Of a stretch of 64,000 nt of DNA, positions 24,935 through 33,080 are shown one piece after another. Origin of the DNA: VXNE01 sp965217825. Lineage in GTDB: Bacteria > Pseudomonadota > Gammaproteobacteria > Pseudomonadales > Azotimanducaceae. A program made the translations under genes and the position numbers. The notes below the pieces were generated by a model. The model was not told where the DNA came from, did no database searches, and was given only the letters and a program-made list of their open reading frames with translations. Where the stretch lies: positions 2,976,001 through 3,040,000 of the forward strand of contig OZ244571.1 in NCBI GenBank assembly GCA_965217825.1, read 5' to 3'. How positions within the stretch are numbered: position 1 is the stretch's first letter; each line of letters begins with the position of its first letter.

Positions 24935-25810
24935 TCATTCACGCGCCGGCTTGATGTAGACGATCACCGTCACGTTGTCCTGGGACGGCATCGACTTGTC
25001 CCTCACCGCAGTGAGCAGCGCTTCAACCAGCGCCTTCGATGAAGTCCCATGTGCTTCGGCGATAGTGGCGACCTCGTTCTCGCTGAGGGTTTCCAGCCCA
25101 TCGCTTGCGAGGATCAGGACATCGCCCGCGTCCAACTCGATGGCATCATCTTGAAGGTCTATCAGCGGAATGTCCCCGCCCATGACGACCGAACGCAGTC
25201 GGTGGTGGCGGGTATCCGTAGCGGCTTCTTCCCCCGTCAGATGGCCGAGCTGCACCAGTTGCGCGAGAAGCGGCGTCATGGAGTGGTCCCTGTTGAGGCG
25301 CAAAAGACTTCCCTTTGAAAAACGCCACATGGGAGAGTCGCCGACGCTGATCCAGCGCAAGAATCGTTCGCCGCTAATGTGCGCCGCCACGAGGGTGGCC
25401 CCCATCCCGCCGAGAGAAGAGTTTTTTCGCGCGATGCCCGCAACGTTCCAGTTGGCGTCGCGCAGGCCATCCTCCAAACGCTCGGAGATCGCGCCTCGCG
25501 ATTGACCAAAAGCCGCGCCAAAGGATTCGACGACAACACGGCTCGCCGTAGCACCTCCGGCGTGCCCACCCATACCATCGGCGACGAGCAGTACCAGTTG
25601 CTCGCCGGCGTTTCGAACGCCGGGTTCCATCACCCACCCATAGCTGTCCTGCTGCTCTTCTCGCTTGCCCTGAATCTGCCCTCCCGCGCAGCCGGAAGGT
25701 CCTTCGACAACGTCGCGATCGGGTCCCTGAAAGGTCCGTATCAAGTCCAAATCCCGAGGTTCGTCACGAAGCATAGTTTGCCCAAGTGCCGAAACCGATG
25801 CAGACCCCAT
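24935..25810 (-). CDS. PP2C-family serine/threonine protein phosphatase
   Basis: A 291-aa stand-alone phosphatase with no membrane segment. The metal-binding motifs appear in order: KREEQQDSYG (about 49-58), LLVADGMGGHAGG, GGMGATLVAAHI, ISVGDSPMWRF, LILASDGLETL and QDNVTVIVYIK. All the aspartates that bind Mn/Mg are present. ATG 25810 has a ribosome-binding site (GAGAGG); a GTG eight codons upstream is less likely. No protein kinase or FHA gene is adjacent, so its partner is unknown. It is divergent from aceA. Confidence 0.92.
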   Translation of the reverse strand: MGSASVSALGQTMLRDEPRDLDLIRTFQGPDRDVVEGPSGCAGGQIQGKREEQQDSYGWVMEPGVRNAGEQLVLLVADGMGGHAGGATASRVVVESFGAAFGQSRGAISERLEDGLRDANWNVAGIARKNSSLGGMGATLVAAHISGERFLRWISVGDSPMWRFSKGSLLRLNRDHSMTPLLAQLVQLGHLTGEEAATDTRHHRLRSVVMGGDIPLIDLQDDAIELDAGDVLILASDGLETLSENEVATIAEAHGTSSKALVEALLTAVRDKSMPSQDNVTVIVYIKPARE

Positions 25811-25920
25811 CGCGCCTCTCGACACGGCAGCCACAGGTTTTCCTTGATCCGCCGGCGAGAAATTTCACCAACGAAGCCCTGGCATGGTGCAAAATGACGG
25901 ATACACCTCGAATGTTGAAA

Positions 25921-25950
25921 TGCCTTCGGCGCGATGCCACGCCGAGGGCA
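25921..25950. promoter_or_regulatory. Stable hairpin in the aceA leader
   Basis: TGCCTTCGGCG pairs with CGCCGAGGGCA across an 8-nt loop (11-bp stem with a single G-U/mismatch position), ending 28 bp before the aceA start. It lacks a T-run, so it is not a simple terminator. It could be a leader structure or a protein-binding site. Confidence 0.5.
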
Positions 25951-25977
25951 GTTGTTAGTTGTGATAGGGAGACCCGA

Positions 25978-27297
25978 ATGGCACTGCACTATGTCCCCCG
26001 CAAGTCGCGGGCGGAACAAATTCGCGAGTTGGAATACGAGTGGAACACGAACGCGCGCTGGGCCGACGTCAAGCGCGGCTATCGGCCTGAGGATGTTGTG
26101 CAACTCCGTGGAACCATCCCACATCGAAGCATGCTGGCCGCCCACGGCGCCGATAAACTTTGGGAATACCTGCAGACCGAGGACTACGTCAACGCGCTTG
26201 GCGCCGTTACAGGCGGTCAGGCGGTGCAGCAGGTCAAGGCCGGCATCAAGGCGATCTATCTTTCCGGCTGGCAGGTGGCGGCAGACAACAACACATCCGA
26301 AACCATGTATCCGGACCAGTCGCTGTATGCGGTGAACTCCGTACCCCAGGTGGTGAACCGCATCAACAACGCGTTTCGCCGCGCCGACGAGATTCAATGG
26401 GCCAACGGCATCGACGAGGGAATCGACTTCTACGCGCCCATCGTAGCCGACGCCGAGGCTGGTTTCGGGGGAGTATTGAATGCGTTCGAGCTGATGAAGG
26501 CGATGATCTCGGCTGGTGCCGCCGGCGTGCACTTCGAAGACCAGCTCGCTTCCGTGAAGAAGTGCGGGCATATGGGCGGCAAGGTCCTGGTGCCGACCAA
26601 GGAGGCGGTGCAGAAACTGATCGCCGGTCGTCTCGCGGCCGACGTCTGCGACGTTCCTACCGTCCTCATGGCGCGTACCGATGCGAACGCTGCGGACATG
26701 GTGGTGAGTGACGTGGACGAGTGCGAGAAACCGTTCCTTACCGGCGAACGCACGCCGGAAGGCTTTTATCGCACCCGCGCCGGTATGGACCAGGCGGTCG
26801 CCCGGGGCTTGGCCTACGCGCCGTATGCGGATCTTCTGTGGTGCGAGACCGCCGTGCCTGATCTGGACGAGGCAAAGCGGTTCGCCGAAGCGATCCAAAG
26901 AGAGTTTCCGAACCAGTTGCTGGCCTACAACTGCTCGCCGTCGTTCAATTGGAAGGCGAACCTTGACGACGCGACCATCGCCAAGTTCCAAAAGGAACTC
27001 GCGGCCATGGGTTACCGGTTCCAGTTCATCACTCTGGCCGGGATTCACAGCATGTGGTACAGCATGTTCGAACTTTCCCGTGACTATGTCGAACGGCAGA
27101 TGTCCGCCTACGTCGAACTACAGCAAAGGGAGTTTTCGGCGGTGGATCGCGGCTATACGTTCGTCAGCCACCAGCAGGAAGTCGGCACGGGCTACTTCGA
27201 CGAGGTGGCCAACGTGATCCAGGGCGGGAAGTCGTCGGTAACGGCGTTGACCGGGTCTACCGAGGAACAGCAGTTCCGGCAGGCGCAGTCCGGATAG
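25978..27297 (+). CDS. aceA: Isocitrate lyase
   Basis: A 439-aa enzyme of the glyoxylate shunt that cleaves isocitrate to succinate and glyoxylate, allowing growth on acetate or fatty acids. The signature KKCGHMGGKVLVPT places the catalytic cysteine at about residue 196, close to C195 of E. coli AceA. LSGWQVAADNN, PIVADAEAGFGG, MARTDANAADM and NCSPSFNW are also intact. ATG 25978 has AGGGAG upstream; a longer frame start at 25786 runs through the divergent phosphatase promoter region. No malate synthase gene is adjacent. Confidence 0.97.
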   Translation: MALHYVPRKSRAEQIRELEYEWNTNARWADVKRGYRPEDVVQLRGTIPHRSMLAAHGADKLWEYLQTEDYVNALGAVTGGQAVQQVKAGIKAIYLSGWQVAADNNTSETMYPDQSLYAVNSVPQVVNRINNAFRRADEIQWANGIDEGIDFYAPIVADAEAGFGGVLNAFELMKAMISAGAAGVHFEDQLASVKKCGHMGGKVLVPTKEAVQKLIAGRLAADVCDVPTVLMARTDANAADMVVSDVDECEKPFLTGERTPEGFYRTRAGMDQAVARGLAYAPYADLLWCETAVPDLDEAKRFAEAIQREFPNQLLAYNCSPSFNWKANLDDATIAKFQKELAAMGYRFQFITLAGIHSMWYSMFELSRDYVERQMSAYVELQQREFSAVDRGYTFVSHQQEVGTGYFDEVANVIQGGKSSVTALTGSTEEQQFRQAQSG

Positions 27298-27310
27298 CGG
27301 TTCCCCGAGA

Positions 27311-27907
27311 TCAGCAGTAGCGCTCCAGGGTCGCCGTCAGATCGTCGAAGCCGCGGACGGCATCGATGGCCGGATAGGCCGAGGTGACTTGCGTCGGCGC
27401 GTTGAAGAAGCAGCCGTGGTTCGCGGCCTGCAACATGCCGACGTCGTTGTAGGAGTCTCCCGCGGCGCAAACCGTGTAGCCAAGCGCCTGAAACGCTTCC
27501 ACCGCGGCCCGCTTGGGGTTGTCCTGGCGCAGGCGGTAGCCAACGATGTGATCGTTTTCGACATCCAGCTTGTGGCACAGCAAGAGCGGATGACCCAGCT
27601 TCGCCATCAGCGGCATGGCGAACTCGTAGAAACTATCGGACACAATCGCCAATTGGAACCGTTCTCGCGCCCAGGCGAGAAACTCCCCCGCGCCGGGTAG
27701 GGGTTCAAGTGACCGGATCACCTCGAGCATGGCGCTGAACGGCACCTTGTGGCGGGCCAGGGCACGCAGTCGCAACTGCATGAGGTCGTCGTAAATCGGA
27801 ACATCGCGGGTTGTTCGTTGCAGGTCTTCGATGGCGCGGTCGCTTGCGACAGCCTGCCACATCTCCGGCACCAGTACGCCCTCGAGATCAAGGCACAAGA
27901 TGTTCAA
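27311..27907 (-). CDS. thrH: ThrH: phosphoserine/homoserine phosphotransferase
   Basis: A 198-aa HAD-superfamily enzyme. In Pseudomonas ThrH dephosphorylates phosphoserine and can pass the phosphate to homoserine. The nucleophile motif is the ThrH-specific CLDLEGVLVPEMW instead of DxDGT; SDSFYEFAMPLM, CHKL, RQDNPKRAAVEAF and AAGDSYNDVGML follow. The start is taken as TTG 27907, which has GGGGA 5 bp before it and gives the family N-terminus; TTG 27919 would add four residues. It is convergent with aceA and divergent from cysH. Confidence 0.92.
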   Translation of the reverse strand: MNILCLDLEGVLVPEMWQAVASDRAIEDLQRTTRDVPIYDDLMQLRLRALARHKVPFSAMLEVIRSLEPLPGAGEFLAWARERFQLAIVSDSFYEFAMPLMAKLGHPLLLCHKLDVENDHIVGYRLRQDNPKRAAVEAFQALGYTVCAAGDSYNDVGMLQAANHGCFFNAPTQVTSAYPAIDAVRGFDDLTATLERYC

Positions 27908-28083
27908 AACGGTCCCCAAACAACGCGGCGCGCGTATGTTAGAACGAGACAGTGGGATTTACATCGCGACTCGAACCGCTCACGAACGAAGGTGGCGTAC
28001 TTTAAGCATATGACCAGACGGTATTACTTTTGCCGGGCGGTGGCTGCTAGTCTCTTATTCCGTTTCGTTGTAACGATCCCGGA

Positions 28084-28839
28084 ATGCCAGACACCAGCAC
28101 AGTTTCGCGCGTCGTGTCCGACGCGTCGCAGGATGCGCTAAGAAAGCTGCTGGAGGATGCCTTCGCGCGTTTCGGTACCGAGCGGATCGCCATCTCGTTC
28201 AGCGGCGCGGAAGATGTCGTGCTGATCGACATGGCGAGCTCCATCCTGGGGAGGGACGTTCCCGTTTTCACGCTGGATACCGGCCGTCTGCATCCGGAAA
28301 CCTATCGATTCATCGAAACAGTGCGCGAACGCTACGGCATCGACATGGAAGTTCGATTCCCGGACTCCACCGCTGTGGGGGATCTCGTACGGAAAAAGGG
28401 GCTGTTCAGCTTCTATAGTGACGGACATCAAGAGTGCTGTGCCGTGCGCAAGATCCAACCCCTGCGCGAGAAACTGGCCAGCCTCGACGCGTGGATCACG
28501 GGCCAGCGGCGCGACCAGGGCGTCACCCGCACGGAACTTCCGACCGAGCAGGTCGATACGGTCTTCTCCACACCTGCGCGCGCCCTGGTCAAGTTCAATC
28601 CCCTCGCGGAATGGACGGCCGCGGACGTCTGGTCATACATCCACGAACACGATGTGCCCTACAATCCTCTCCACGATCAGGGGATGCCGAGCATCGGATG
28701 CGAACCCTGCACCCGAGCCATCGGACCGAATCAAAGCGAACGCGATGGGCGCTGGTGGTGGGAAAACGCGGATGACAAGGAATGTGGTTTGCACTCGCAG
28801 AACGTCATACCTGTGAAGCCCATCACGTTCGTGACCTGA
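28084..28839 (+). CDS. cysH: Assimilatory adenylyl-sulfate (APS/PAPS) reductase
   Basis: A 251-aa thioredoxin-dependent reductase producing sulfite. Besides the PAPS-reductase core (ISFSGAEDVVLIDMAS, VFTLDTGRLHPETY, FNPLAEWTAADVWSYI) it has both cysteine pairs of the 4Fe-4S type: ECCAVRKI (about C118/C119) and GCEPCTRAI (about C207/C210), plus the catalytic C-terminal ECGLH. The cluster cysteines point to APS rather than PAPS as substrate. It is divergent from thrH, and the CysB gene lies 200 bp downstream on the other strand. Sulfite reductase is encoded at 45436. Confidence 0.94.
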   Translation: MPDTSTVSRVVSDASQDALRKLLEDAFARFGTERIAISFSGAEDVVLIDMASSILGRDVPVFTLDTGRLHPETYRFIETVRERYGIDMEVRFPDSTAVGDLVRKKGLFSFYSDGHQECCAVRKIQPLREKLASLDAWITGQRRDQGVTRTELPTEQVDTVFSTPARALVKFNPLAEWTAADVWSYIHEHDVPYNPLHDQGMPSIGCEPCTRAIGPNQSERDGRWWWENADDKECGLHSQNVIPVKPITFVT

Positions 28840-28884
28840 CCGGCCCGTGCGCGTCACGTTCGTCAAGAAGATACTGGACTTGAT

Positions 28885-29017
28885 CTAGCAGCCTGTCGGA
28901 CTTGCCGCTTTGGCGGCAAGATCGACGGGATGACGGGCGCGGGGGTGGGGCGAAACAGGGGGCTTGGGCGGGGGCAAAACACGGCGCCCGCAGGGCGACG
29001 GATTTTGTGGCGCTAGC
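28885..29017 (-). repeat. Dispersed palindromic repeat, family A copy 3 (two modules, inverted)
   Basis: On the minus strand it reads GCTAGCGCCACAAAATCCG, the CGCCCTGCGGGCG inverted repeat and a CCCGCCCAAG tract, then, after an extra C-rich stretch absent from copy 2, the hairpin CTTGCCGccaaagCGGCAAG and CTGCTAG. The first 57 bases differ from copy 1 (3082-3140) at only a few positions. It fills the gap between the convergent cysH and cysB genes. Confidence 0.8.
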
Positions 29018-29045
29018 CGGATTGGTCAACCCGGGTTGTTGGCCC

Positions 29046-30020
29046 TCAACGCGTAGGCAATTCGATATCGGCGAAGAGCGCTTCCCGGCGTGCCCGATTG
29101 CTCGTCGCCAGAGCGTCCTTCACCAGGTCATCCGTCAAATGGCTGGCGAAAAGGTTGACGAAATCCAGCATGAATCTGCGCATGAAAGTCCCCTTGCGGC
29201 AACCGATGTAGGTCACGCTGGACCGGAACAGATGACTTGCGTCGATTGCCGTGAGATCACTGTCCCGCGCGGGGTCGTACGCCATCGTCGCGATAATGCC
29301 GATGCCGAGCCCCAGGCGAACGTATGTCTTGATCACATCCGTGTCGGTAGCCGTAAAGACGATGTTCGGCTTCAATCCGGCCGCAAGGAACGCCTCGTCG
29401 AGACGAGAGTGGCCGGTGAATCCGAATACATAGGTCACCAGGGGCTGTTCCGCCACATCTTGCAGCGAAATGGACGGTTTCGACGCCAACGGATGGCCAT
29501 TGGGGACCACGACGGTACGCGTCCAGCGATAGCAAGGCATCATGATCAGGTTATTGAAATGTTCCATGCCCTCGGTCGCGATGGCGAACTCGACCTCCCC
29601 ATTTTCCGCCAGCCTCGCGATCTGCTCGGGCGCGCCTTGATTCATGTGCAGCGCCACGTCCGGGTATTCAGCCCGAAACTCCTCTATCACCGGCGGTAGC
29701 GCATACCGTGCCTGGGTATGTGTCGTCGCGATGGACAAGCTTCCGCGACGCTCGTTGCTGTATTCCTCGGCGACGCGCCTGATTGTCTCCACCTCGTGGA
29801 GAATGTCGCGCGCCATTTCGACAATGACTTCCCCCGCCGCCGTCACATGCGTGAGCCGCTTGCCGCTCCGGGCAAAGACCTGAACACCGAGTTCGTCCTC
29901 AAGCATCCGGACCTGTTTGCTGATGCCCGGCTGCGAGGTGAAAAGACTTTCCGCTGTCGCAGACACGTTCAGGTCATGGTTCGCAATTTCCCAGACGTAT
30001 CGTAATTGCTGAAGCTTCAC
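29046..30020 (-). CDS. cysB: CysB family LysR-type transcriptional regulator
   Basis: A 324-aa regulator, exactly the family length, controlling sulfur assimilation in response to N-acetylserine. The helix-turn-helix covers residues 1-60 (KLQQLRYVWEIANHDLNVSATAESLF then TSQPGISKQVRMLEDELGVQVF), and the effector domain has THTQARYALPPVIEEF, NQGAPEQIARLAENGE and FTATDTDVIKTYVRLGLGIGI, all CysB hallmarks. The GTG start at 30020 gives the canonical VKLQQLRY N-terminus. It shares the neighbourhood with its likely target cysH and is transcribed through a family B repeat that occupies its leader. Confidence 0.95.
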   Translation of the reverse strand: MKLQQLRYVWEIANHDLNVSATAESLFTSQPGISKQVRMLEDELGVQVFARSGKRLTHVTAAGEVIVEMARDILHEVETIRRVAEEYSNERRGSLSIATTHTQARYALPPVIEEFRAEYPDVALHMNQGAPEQIARLAENGEVEFAIATEGMEHFNNLIMMPCYRWTRTVVVPNGHPLASKPSISLQDVAEQPLVTYVFGFTGHSRLDEAFLAAGLKPNIVFTATDTDVIKTYVRLGLGIGIIATMAYDPARDSDLTAIDASHLFRSSVTYIGCRKGTFMRRFMLDFVNLFASHLTDDLVKDALATSNRARREALFADIELPTR

Positions 30021-30030
30021 AGTGCGTCTT

Positions 30031-30164
30031 CCATGGACGGCGAGCGGGGCCGGGCCCGAGCCTTCAGCCCGGGAGCGCGAGGGTGTCCCTCGCACAAAAG
30101 GCAGCGGGAGGGGGCACCCCTCGCAAGAGAGAACTCAGAGCCGAAGGCGCTGGCTGTGGGGCAC
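30031..30164 (-). repeat. Dispersed repeat, family B copy 3 with a nested hairpin insertion
   Basis: Read on the minus strand it opens GTGCCCCACAG and ends with GGCCCGGCCCCGCTC and CCATGGA, the two ends of the family B core at 47686 and 58152. Between them the loop of the core hairpin is replaced by about 80 bp that, on the plus strand, contains GGGAGCGCGAGGG...CCCTCGC and GGGAGGGGGCACCCC...TCGCAAGAGAGA, which is the accessory hairpin module seen at 58059. The element lies in the cysB 5' leader. Confidence 0.75.
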
Positions 30165-30179
30165 TTATAACGCAATAGA

Positions 30180-30208
30180 CTTATAGTTTCAATATATACG
30201 CATTTCAA
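30180..30208 (-). promoter_or_regulatory. cysB: Sigma-70 type promoter candidate for cysB
   Basis: On the minus strand TTGAAA (30208-30203) and TATAAG (30185-30180) are separated by 17 bp, a near-consensus promoter about 160 bp upstream of the cysB start. An inverted repeat CAAGC-N7-GCTTG (30206-30222) overlaps the -35 and could be an autoregulatory site. The surrounding sequence is AT-rich, unlike its neighbours. Confidence 0.6.
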
Positions 30209-30295
30209 GCATATCCGGCTTGAAGTCGACACCGCGCGGGAATTCGTGAGCAGCCCGCAGCCCTGCCTTGGTCGGCAGCCACGCTGGGGAGGTTA

Positions 30296-31192
30296 TCAAT
30301 CGCTGGCGTTCATCGTTCCGTGTGGCACGTGGCCCGCAGTCATGTGGCCGCGCGCCTCCTCACAAACGCGCACCTGGTCGTCGAAGAACACGTCTGCGGC
30401 GAACGCCTTCAGGAACTCCGTCTTGTCGCGACCGCCGAGAAACAGGCATTCGTCCAGGCGAACATCCCAGGCGCGCAAGGTCTTGATGACCCGCTCGTGG
30501 GCCGGGGCGCCGCGCGCCGTCACAAGGGCCGTGCGGATCGGGCAGTTGTCGAGGGGGAACTCGCCCTGCAACGACTGGAGGCCGGAGAGAAACGATTTGA
30601 ACGGCCCACCCTCCAGGGGTTCGTCTGCGGCCGCAGCCTCGCTCTTCGTGAATGCATCGAGCCCGGAGCGTTGGAACACGCGTTCCGCCTGATCGGAGAA
30701 AACCACTCCGTCGCCGTCGAACGCGATCCGGAGCTCGCTTGGCTCACTGTCAGACCACGCCGTTCCGAAGATCGTCGCCGCCGCGACACCGCTCGCCAGG
30801 GCCTGTGCGACGTCCTCTGCGACGGTCGACAGGAAAAGGTCGCAATTGAATGCCCGCACATAGCGGTAAGGGTCCGCCCCGCCACCGAACGCCGCCCGCT
30901 GGATGTCCAGGCCATGTGCGCGAATCGAGTTGAATATCCTGAGGCCCGTGTCCGCCGAATTGCGCGACAATAGTATGACGTCAACTCTACTTTCTCCAAG
31001 CAGAGTATTGATATTTATCAATTTTTTAACGAGTGGAAAGGCGTCACCAGGCTCGAGCACCTCGTCTTCTCGCTCAATCTGGTACTTGCGATAAGCTTCG
31101 AGCCCCTGCTCCTCGAAGACACGATTGCTGTCGTCGAGGTCGAATAGCGCCCTGGACGAAATCGCTACCGTGAGTGAATGCTCCCTCCGCAT
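30296..31192 (-). CDS. Cytosolic 5'-nucleotidase (NT5C1-like family)
   Basis: A 298-aa HAD-fold protein of the family that includes animal cytosolic 5'-nucleotidase I (PF06189 type). Landmarks: VAISSRALFDLDDSNRVF with the N-terminal acidic motif, VILLSRNSADTGLRIFNSI, RAAFGGGADPYRYV, the inner acidic motif RIAFDGDGVVFSDQAERV, and LGGRDKTEFLKAFAADVFFDDQ. It would hydrolyse nucleoside monophosphates to nucleosides. Start ATG 31192 follows GGAG. It is separated by about 150 bp from the DUF465 gene on the same strand. Confidence 0.88.
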   Translation of the reverse strand: MRREHSLTVAISSRALFDLDDSNRVFEEQGLEAYRKYQIEREDEVLEPGDAFPLVKKLININTLLGESRVDVILLSRNSADTGLRIFNSIRAHGLDIQRAAFGGGADPYRYVRAFNCDLFLSTVAEDVAQALASGVAAATIFGTAWSDSEPSELRIAFDGDGVVFSDQAERVFQRSGLDAFTKSEAAAADEPLEGGPFKSFLSGLQSLQGEFPLDNCPIRTALVTARGAPAHERVIKTLRAWDVRLDECLFLGGRDKTEFLKAFAADVFFDDQVRVCEEARGHMTAGHVPHGTMNASD

Positions 31193-31345
31193 AGTCTCCG
31201 TATGCCTGCCGTGTCCCGGGAGATGCGTGTCAGTTCGTCGGGACGTGCCTCCGGAGACGGTCGGTCCCCAGCTAAAATATCAGACCCGCTCGAGGTCAAG
31301 CGCGCGCTCAAGGCTGCCTGCGCGTATGACGCACAGCTTAAGAGG

Positions 31346-31555
31346 TTATGCGTCGAGATCGGGGATAAGGCCGCTCTGAAGGCGACTAATCATGTCCTTG
31401 AGACGCAGTTTTCTCTTTTTTAATCGTTGAATCCGCATGAGATCGTGGTGGCCGGTCTCGATCAGGTAGCGTATGACTTCGTCCAGATCACGATGCTCGA
31501 CCTTGAGTTCCTCGAGCCACTTCACTGTATCGGCTTCTTCCAAATTTGTTTCCAT
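31346..31555 (-). CDS. DUF465 (YdcH-like) small coiled-coil protein
   Basis: A 69-aa protein, strongly helical and charged, with the DUF465 pattern VKWLEELKVEHRDLDEVIRYL and MRIQRLKKRKLRLKDMISRL, ending LIPDLDA. Homologues are small cytosolic proteins of unknown function. ATG 31555 is chosen because ACAGG sits 6-7 bp upstream; TTG 31561 is two codons longer. It lies antisense to a weaker frame (31178-31423 plus) which is rejected. Confidence 0.88.
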   Translation of the reverse strand: METNLEEADTVKWLEELKVEHRDLDEVIRYLIETGHHDLMRIQRLKKRKLRLKDMISRLQSGLIPDLDA

Positions 31556-31618
31556 GAGCAACCTGTCATTGGCATGATAGGGCCGTTGTTGCTCGCTGTC
31601 CCCTGTTGATGACGAAAG

Positions 31619-32302
31619 ATGAATAAACTTCCATCATCGAAACACGCGATCAATCAGTTCCTCGCCAAGGCGGCGGCCGTCAAGCCCCCGGCAGAGGCCA
31701 CTACGCAGCGCCTGATATTCGCCATGGACGCGACGGCGAGCCGCTCGCCCACTTGGGATCTGGCGTGCTCCCTGCATGCGGAATTGTTCGGTGCCGTGCG
31801 GGATGTCGGCAACATCCTCGTGCAGCTCGTCTACTTTCGGGGCTTTGACGAGTTCCACGCATCCCCTTGGAAATCGACGCCGGATGCGCTGCTGAACACG
31901 ATGCTGGGCGTTCGCTGCCTGGGGGGTAGGACGCAGATTTTGCGGGTCGTGGAGCACGCGCGCCGCGAGTGCGCGTTGCACCCGATTCGAGCGCTGCTGC
32001 TCGTCGGCGACTGTTTCGAAGAAAACCCGACCGAAGTGGTGGCCGCCGCGGGACAGCTTGCTGTCCACGGCGTGCCGATGTTCGTGTTCCAGGAGGGACA
32101 CGATCCCTACGCCGCACAGACGTTCGCAGAACTTGCGCGCATTACCCGGGGAGCGCACGTCCCGTTTCGTCAAGGAAGTGCGGAAGAGTTGCGCGAATTG
32201 TTGCGGGCGGTCGCCGCTTACGCCGCTCGCGGTCGCTCCGGGCTCGAAGCGGCATTGAACAATCCGATGGCCCACAAACTCCTGACACAAATCGACCGAT
32301 GA
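31619..32302 (+). CDS. VWA-like domain protein of a J-domain/TerB cluster
   Basis: A 227-aa soluble protein with a von Willebrand A-like fold: the metal-site strand LIFAMDATASRSPTWDLA (D-x-T-x-S at about 36-40), then HPIRALLLVGDCFEENPTEVVAAAGQLA and VPMFVFQEGHDPYAAQTFAELARITRGA. Such proteins sit beside membrane J-domain proteins in several proteobacteria. Its TGA overlaps the start of that J-domain gene (ATGA), so the two are translationally coupled. The function is unknown; a scaffold or metal-dependent protein-binding role is plausible. Confidence 0.75.
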   Translation: MNKLPSSKHAINQFLAKAAAVKPPAEATTQRLIFAMDATASRSPTWDLACSLHAELFGAVRDVGNILVQLVYFRGFDEFHASPWKSTPDALLNTMLGVRCLGGRTQILRVVEHARRECALHPIRALLLVGDCFEENPTEVVAAAGQLAVHGVPMFVFQEGHDPYAAQTFAELARITRGAHVPFRQGSAEELRELLRAVAAYAARGRSGLEAALNNPMAHKLLTQIDR

Positions 32303-33051
32303 TCGTCGCGATGGCCGGCATCATGGCGGCGGTTGGATTCTTCCTGCTCGTGCGCCTTCTGTGGGTCAAGGCCCAGCCGAAGGGACACGTCGCCATCCTG
32401 ACGGCGGCAAGTATCGCTCTTGTGGTGGGCCTTGCTCTGCTGGCGGCGACGGGCCGCCTTCATTGGCTGGTCGCTTTGGGTGCTGCCGTGTTCCCGTTTC
32501 TCCGCCGTTTCCTGGCGATCATGCCCATGTGGCAGATGTTGCAGCGGTTCGCGCCCATGGCGGGCCAAGGGTTCTCGTATGGACAGGGCCCCGGCGGAGG
32601 CGGCGCGCCGGAACATTCCGAGGTTCAGACGGGCGATCTGAAGATGACACTGCATCACGCCTCCGGGGAAATGGACGGTGAGGTGCTCATCGGACCGTTT
32701 CGGGGTCGTCGGCTGTCCGAGATGAATCTTGACGATTTGCAAGTGTTGCGCGCGGGTCTTACCGATACGCAGTCAGCACCGCTTCTGGACACCTACATGG
32801 AACGGCGTTTCGGTAGGCGGCAGGACGGGGCGGAACGGGGACGAGATCAGGGCGCCGGAACGGCAGGGCCCGACGCCGAGATGACCGAATCCCGGGCGCT
32901 GGAGATCCTGGGACTGGAACCGGGCGCGTCCGAGCAGGACATAGTGGACGCGCATCGCCGGCTCATCCAAAGACTACATCCCGACAGGGGCGGATCCACT
33001 TTCCTCGCGGCGACATTGAACGAGGCCAAGCGCGTTCTGTTGAAACGGTAG
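32299..33051 (+). CDS. Membrane-anchored J-domain protein (TIM14/DjlA-like)
   Basis: A 250-aa protein with two N-terminal hydrophobic segments (about 4-22 and 34-55), a glycine-rich linker (GQGPGGGGAPEH), a middle segment (LKMTLHHASGEMDGEVLIGPFRGRRLSEMNLDDLQVL) and a C-terminal J-domain (about 200-250) with the HPD motif in LIQRLHPDRGGS. J-domains stimulate Hsp70 (DnaK) ATPase activity, so this would recruit DnaK to the membrane. The layout resembles mitochondrial TIM14 and bacterial DjlA, but without the TerB domain DjlA carries; a separate TerB gene lies directly downstream on the other strand. Confidence 0.85.
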   Translation: MIVAMAGIMAAVGFFLLVRLLWVKAQPKGHVAILTAASIALVVGLALLAATGRLHWLVALGAAVFPFLRRFLAIMPMWQMLQRFAPMAGQGFSYGQGPGGGGAPEHSEVQTGDLKMTLHHASGEMDGEVLIGPFRGRRLSEMNLDDLQVLRAGLTDTQSAPLLDTYMERRFGRRQDGAERGRDQGAGTAGPDAEMTESRALEILGLEPGASEQDIVDAHRRLIQRLHPDRGGSTFLAATLNEAKRVLLKR

Positions 33052-33060
33052 GGGCGCCCT

Positions 33061-33079
33061 CCCCTCGTCGACCATGGAA
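33061..33079 (+). repeat. Fragment of family B repeat
   Basis: CCCCTCGTCGACCATGGAA matches the end of the family B core at 47727 and 58196 (CCCCGCTCGTCGACCATGGAA) apart from a 2-base deletion. It occupies most of the 29-bp gap between the J-domain gene and the convergent TerB gene. Confidence 0.45.
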
Positions 33080-33080
33080 G

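Noticed and set aside
31178..31423. An 81-codon plus-strand frame
   Set aside because: It has no recognisable domain and overlaps the well-supported DUF465 gene on the other strand.
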